Assembly (NCBI GenBank): GCA_030065585.1
Contig: JASJED010000059.1
Span: 1-37,403 of the forward strand
Source: Desulfobacterales bacterium
Lineage (GTDB): Bacteria > Desulfobacterota > Desulfobacteria > Desulfobacterales > UBA5852
DNA: 37,403 bases
Reading direction: 5' to 3'
Below are positions 36,227-37,403 of the stretch, piece by piece; position 1 is the first letter of the stretch; every line of letters begins with the position of its first letter. Both the position numbers and the translations under genes were made by a program. A model generated the notes under the pieces. That model worked only from the letters and a program-made list of their open reading frames with translations, ran no database searches and was not told where the DNA came from.

Positions 36227-36369
36227 GATGTTGTGAGGCAGTTTGTTGAAAAACTAAGGGATAAAAATCGGTTTTCGAAATCTTTTGGTCGTTTTGGTAG
36301 TATTAGGATTAATTTTGTCTGATCCCGACAATCAGCGCGCCATTGACGATCGACTATCAGGCCCCTAGA

Positions 36370-36518
36370 TTAACAGGCTGGTGAAAAACTATTGCGCTTG
36401 GCCATACGGTGTTAAAATCCTCCTCAAAATGCTCATTTATTGCACATAAACTGCGCTTTTTCGTTGGATTTTGCCTTGTCTGGTCTGCGCTCATGGCGTT
36501 TTTTAAACAGCCTGTTAA
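36370..36518. repeat. MITE-like ~149 bp repeat, copy B (right of eCIS locus)
   Basis: TTAACAGGCTG ... CAGCCTGTTAA terminal inverted repeats; body matches 945..1086. Confidence 0.85.
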
Positions 36519-36569
36519 CGTATCGAATACCAGCAACGGGGATGTAGCAGCTTAAAAGGAAAACATCCC

Positions 36570-37322
36570 ATGCAAACATTTCTTTACATCGCTACGGCCG
36601 CCGGCTTTTTTCTGGCGGCGCATTCCGGCGGCGACTGGGAAATTGTCCGCCATACCCTTGTCGACCAGGCACTCACGAGTGTCGTCGTTGCTGAGGAAGT
36701 GGTCCTGGTGGGGGGGCGCGACGGCATCCGGCGGAGTACCGACAGAGGTGACACCTGGAAGGCCGTCGATAAAGGGCTGACCATCCCCTACGTGCGCTGG
36801 ATGATTGCCGTTCGCGGCCGGCCCGCGGCCATTCTGGTCGGTACCGAGCCGGCGGGGATCTTTGTTTCCCTGGACAGAGGCCTGACCTTTGATGCCAGGC
36901 CCGAGGTGATGGCCCTGCGCGACCGGCATGGCTGGCGGCTGCCCTATTCGCCTGAGGCAGGCTGTATTCGCGGGTTTGCCGTGGTGGACGGCGGAAGTCA
37001 TCCGGCCCGCTTTTACGCCGCGGCCGAGGTGGGAGGTGTGCTGGTTTCCGATGACGGCGGCGGCCGCTGGCGTATGGCGGCCGGCAGCGATGGTGATCCG
37101 GATTTCTATCGCGATTTGGGCACCGGGGTGCACCCCGATGTCCACAGTCTCGTTGTATTCCCGGGAAATTCGGATTTGGTTCTGGCCGCCACAGGGGGCG
37201 GGCTCTACCGCTCCGATGACGGCGGCCAGTCCTGGCGGAATATCTACCCCAGCTATATGCGGGCCGTCTGGATCGATCCCGCCGATGACCAACACCTGGT
37301 CGCTAGTCCGGCGGACGGCGTT
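36570..37322 (+). CDS. BNR/YCF48-like beta-propeller protein, C-terminus not trustworthy
   Basis: Repeated GIRRSTDRGDTWK / GIFVSLDRGLTFD / GVLVSDDGGGRWR / GLYRSDDGGQSWR; the stop at 37334 lies inside the inverted duplicate. Confidence 0.75.
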
Positions 37323-37403
37323 GCCCGCATATAGCTGGGGTAGATATTCCGCCAGGACTGGCCGCCGTCATCGGAGCGGTAGAGCCCGCCCCCTGTGGCG
37401 GCC
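37184..37403. repeat. Perfect 81-bp inverted repeat (37184..37264 vs 37323..37403) with 58-nt spacer at the window end
   Basis: Reverse complement of 37184..37264 equals 37323..37403 base for base. Confidence 0.95.

Noticed and set aside
36552-37295. 247-aa minus-strand ORF
   Set aside because: Antisense to the BNR-repeat protein, whose repeats and start are convincing
1-37403. CRISPR arrays, tRNA or rRNA genes
   Set aside because: No regularly spaced short repeats and no recognisable tRNA/rRNA signatures seen by eye
1-37403. Prophage
   Set aside because: No capsid, portal, terminase or integrase gene in the window; only tail-type genes plus eCIS-specific DUF4157, DUF4255 and ATPase

Overview
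The window carries a near-complete extracellular contractile injection system (eCIS, phage-tail-like) locus. It occupies about 1.9-29.5 kb on the minus strand as one tightly coupled gene train: a small leading gene, sheath, tube, zinc-ribbon T4-type baseplate protein, Pro-rich protein, DUF4255, AAA+ ATPase, a small ORF, a 1686-aa DUF4157 (eCIS core domain) megaprotein, Pvc7-like tube/LysM-type protein, LysM/tail-X-like protein, gpD-like hub, gp5/gpV spike, PAAR tip, gp25, two baseplate-J proteins, gpI-like tail protein, DUF6519/beta-helix protein, a small basic coiled-coil protein and an intrinsic terminator. A sigma54 activator with a pseudo-receiver domain lies upstream. Next comes an AT-richer accessory segment (about 31.5-36.2 kb) with transposase and peptidoglycan-binding pseudogenes, a C25/gingipain-like peptidase without an obvious signal peptide (candidate cargo) between two ~135 bp direct repeats, and an M15-type peptidase. 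Two ~145 bp MITE-like repeats in the same orientation flank the whole locus (about 945 and 36370). The last 81 bp of the window are a perfect inverted copy of 37184..37264, which looks like a fold-back assembly or library artefact and creates a false C-terminus for the last ORF. All family names are my recognition of motifs and gene order; no database search was run.
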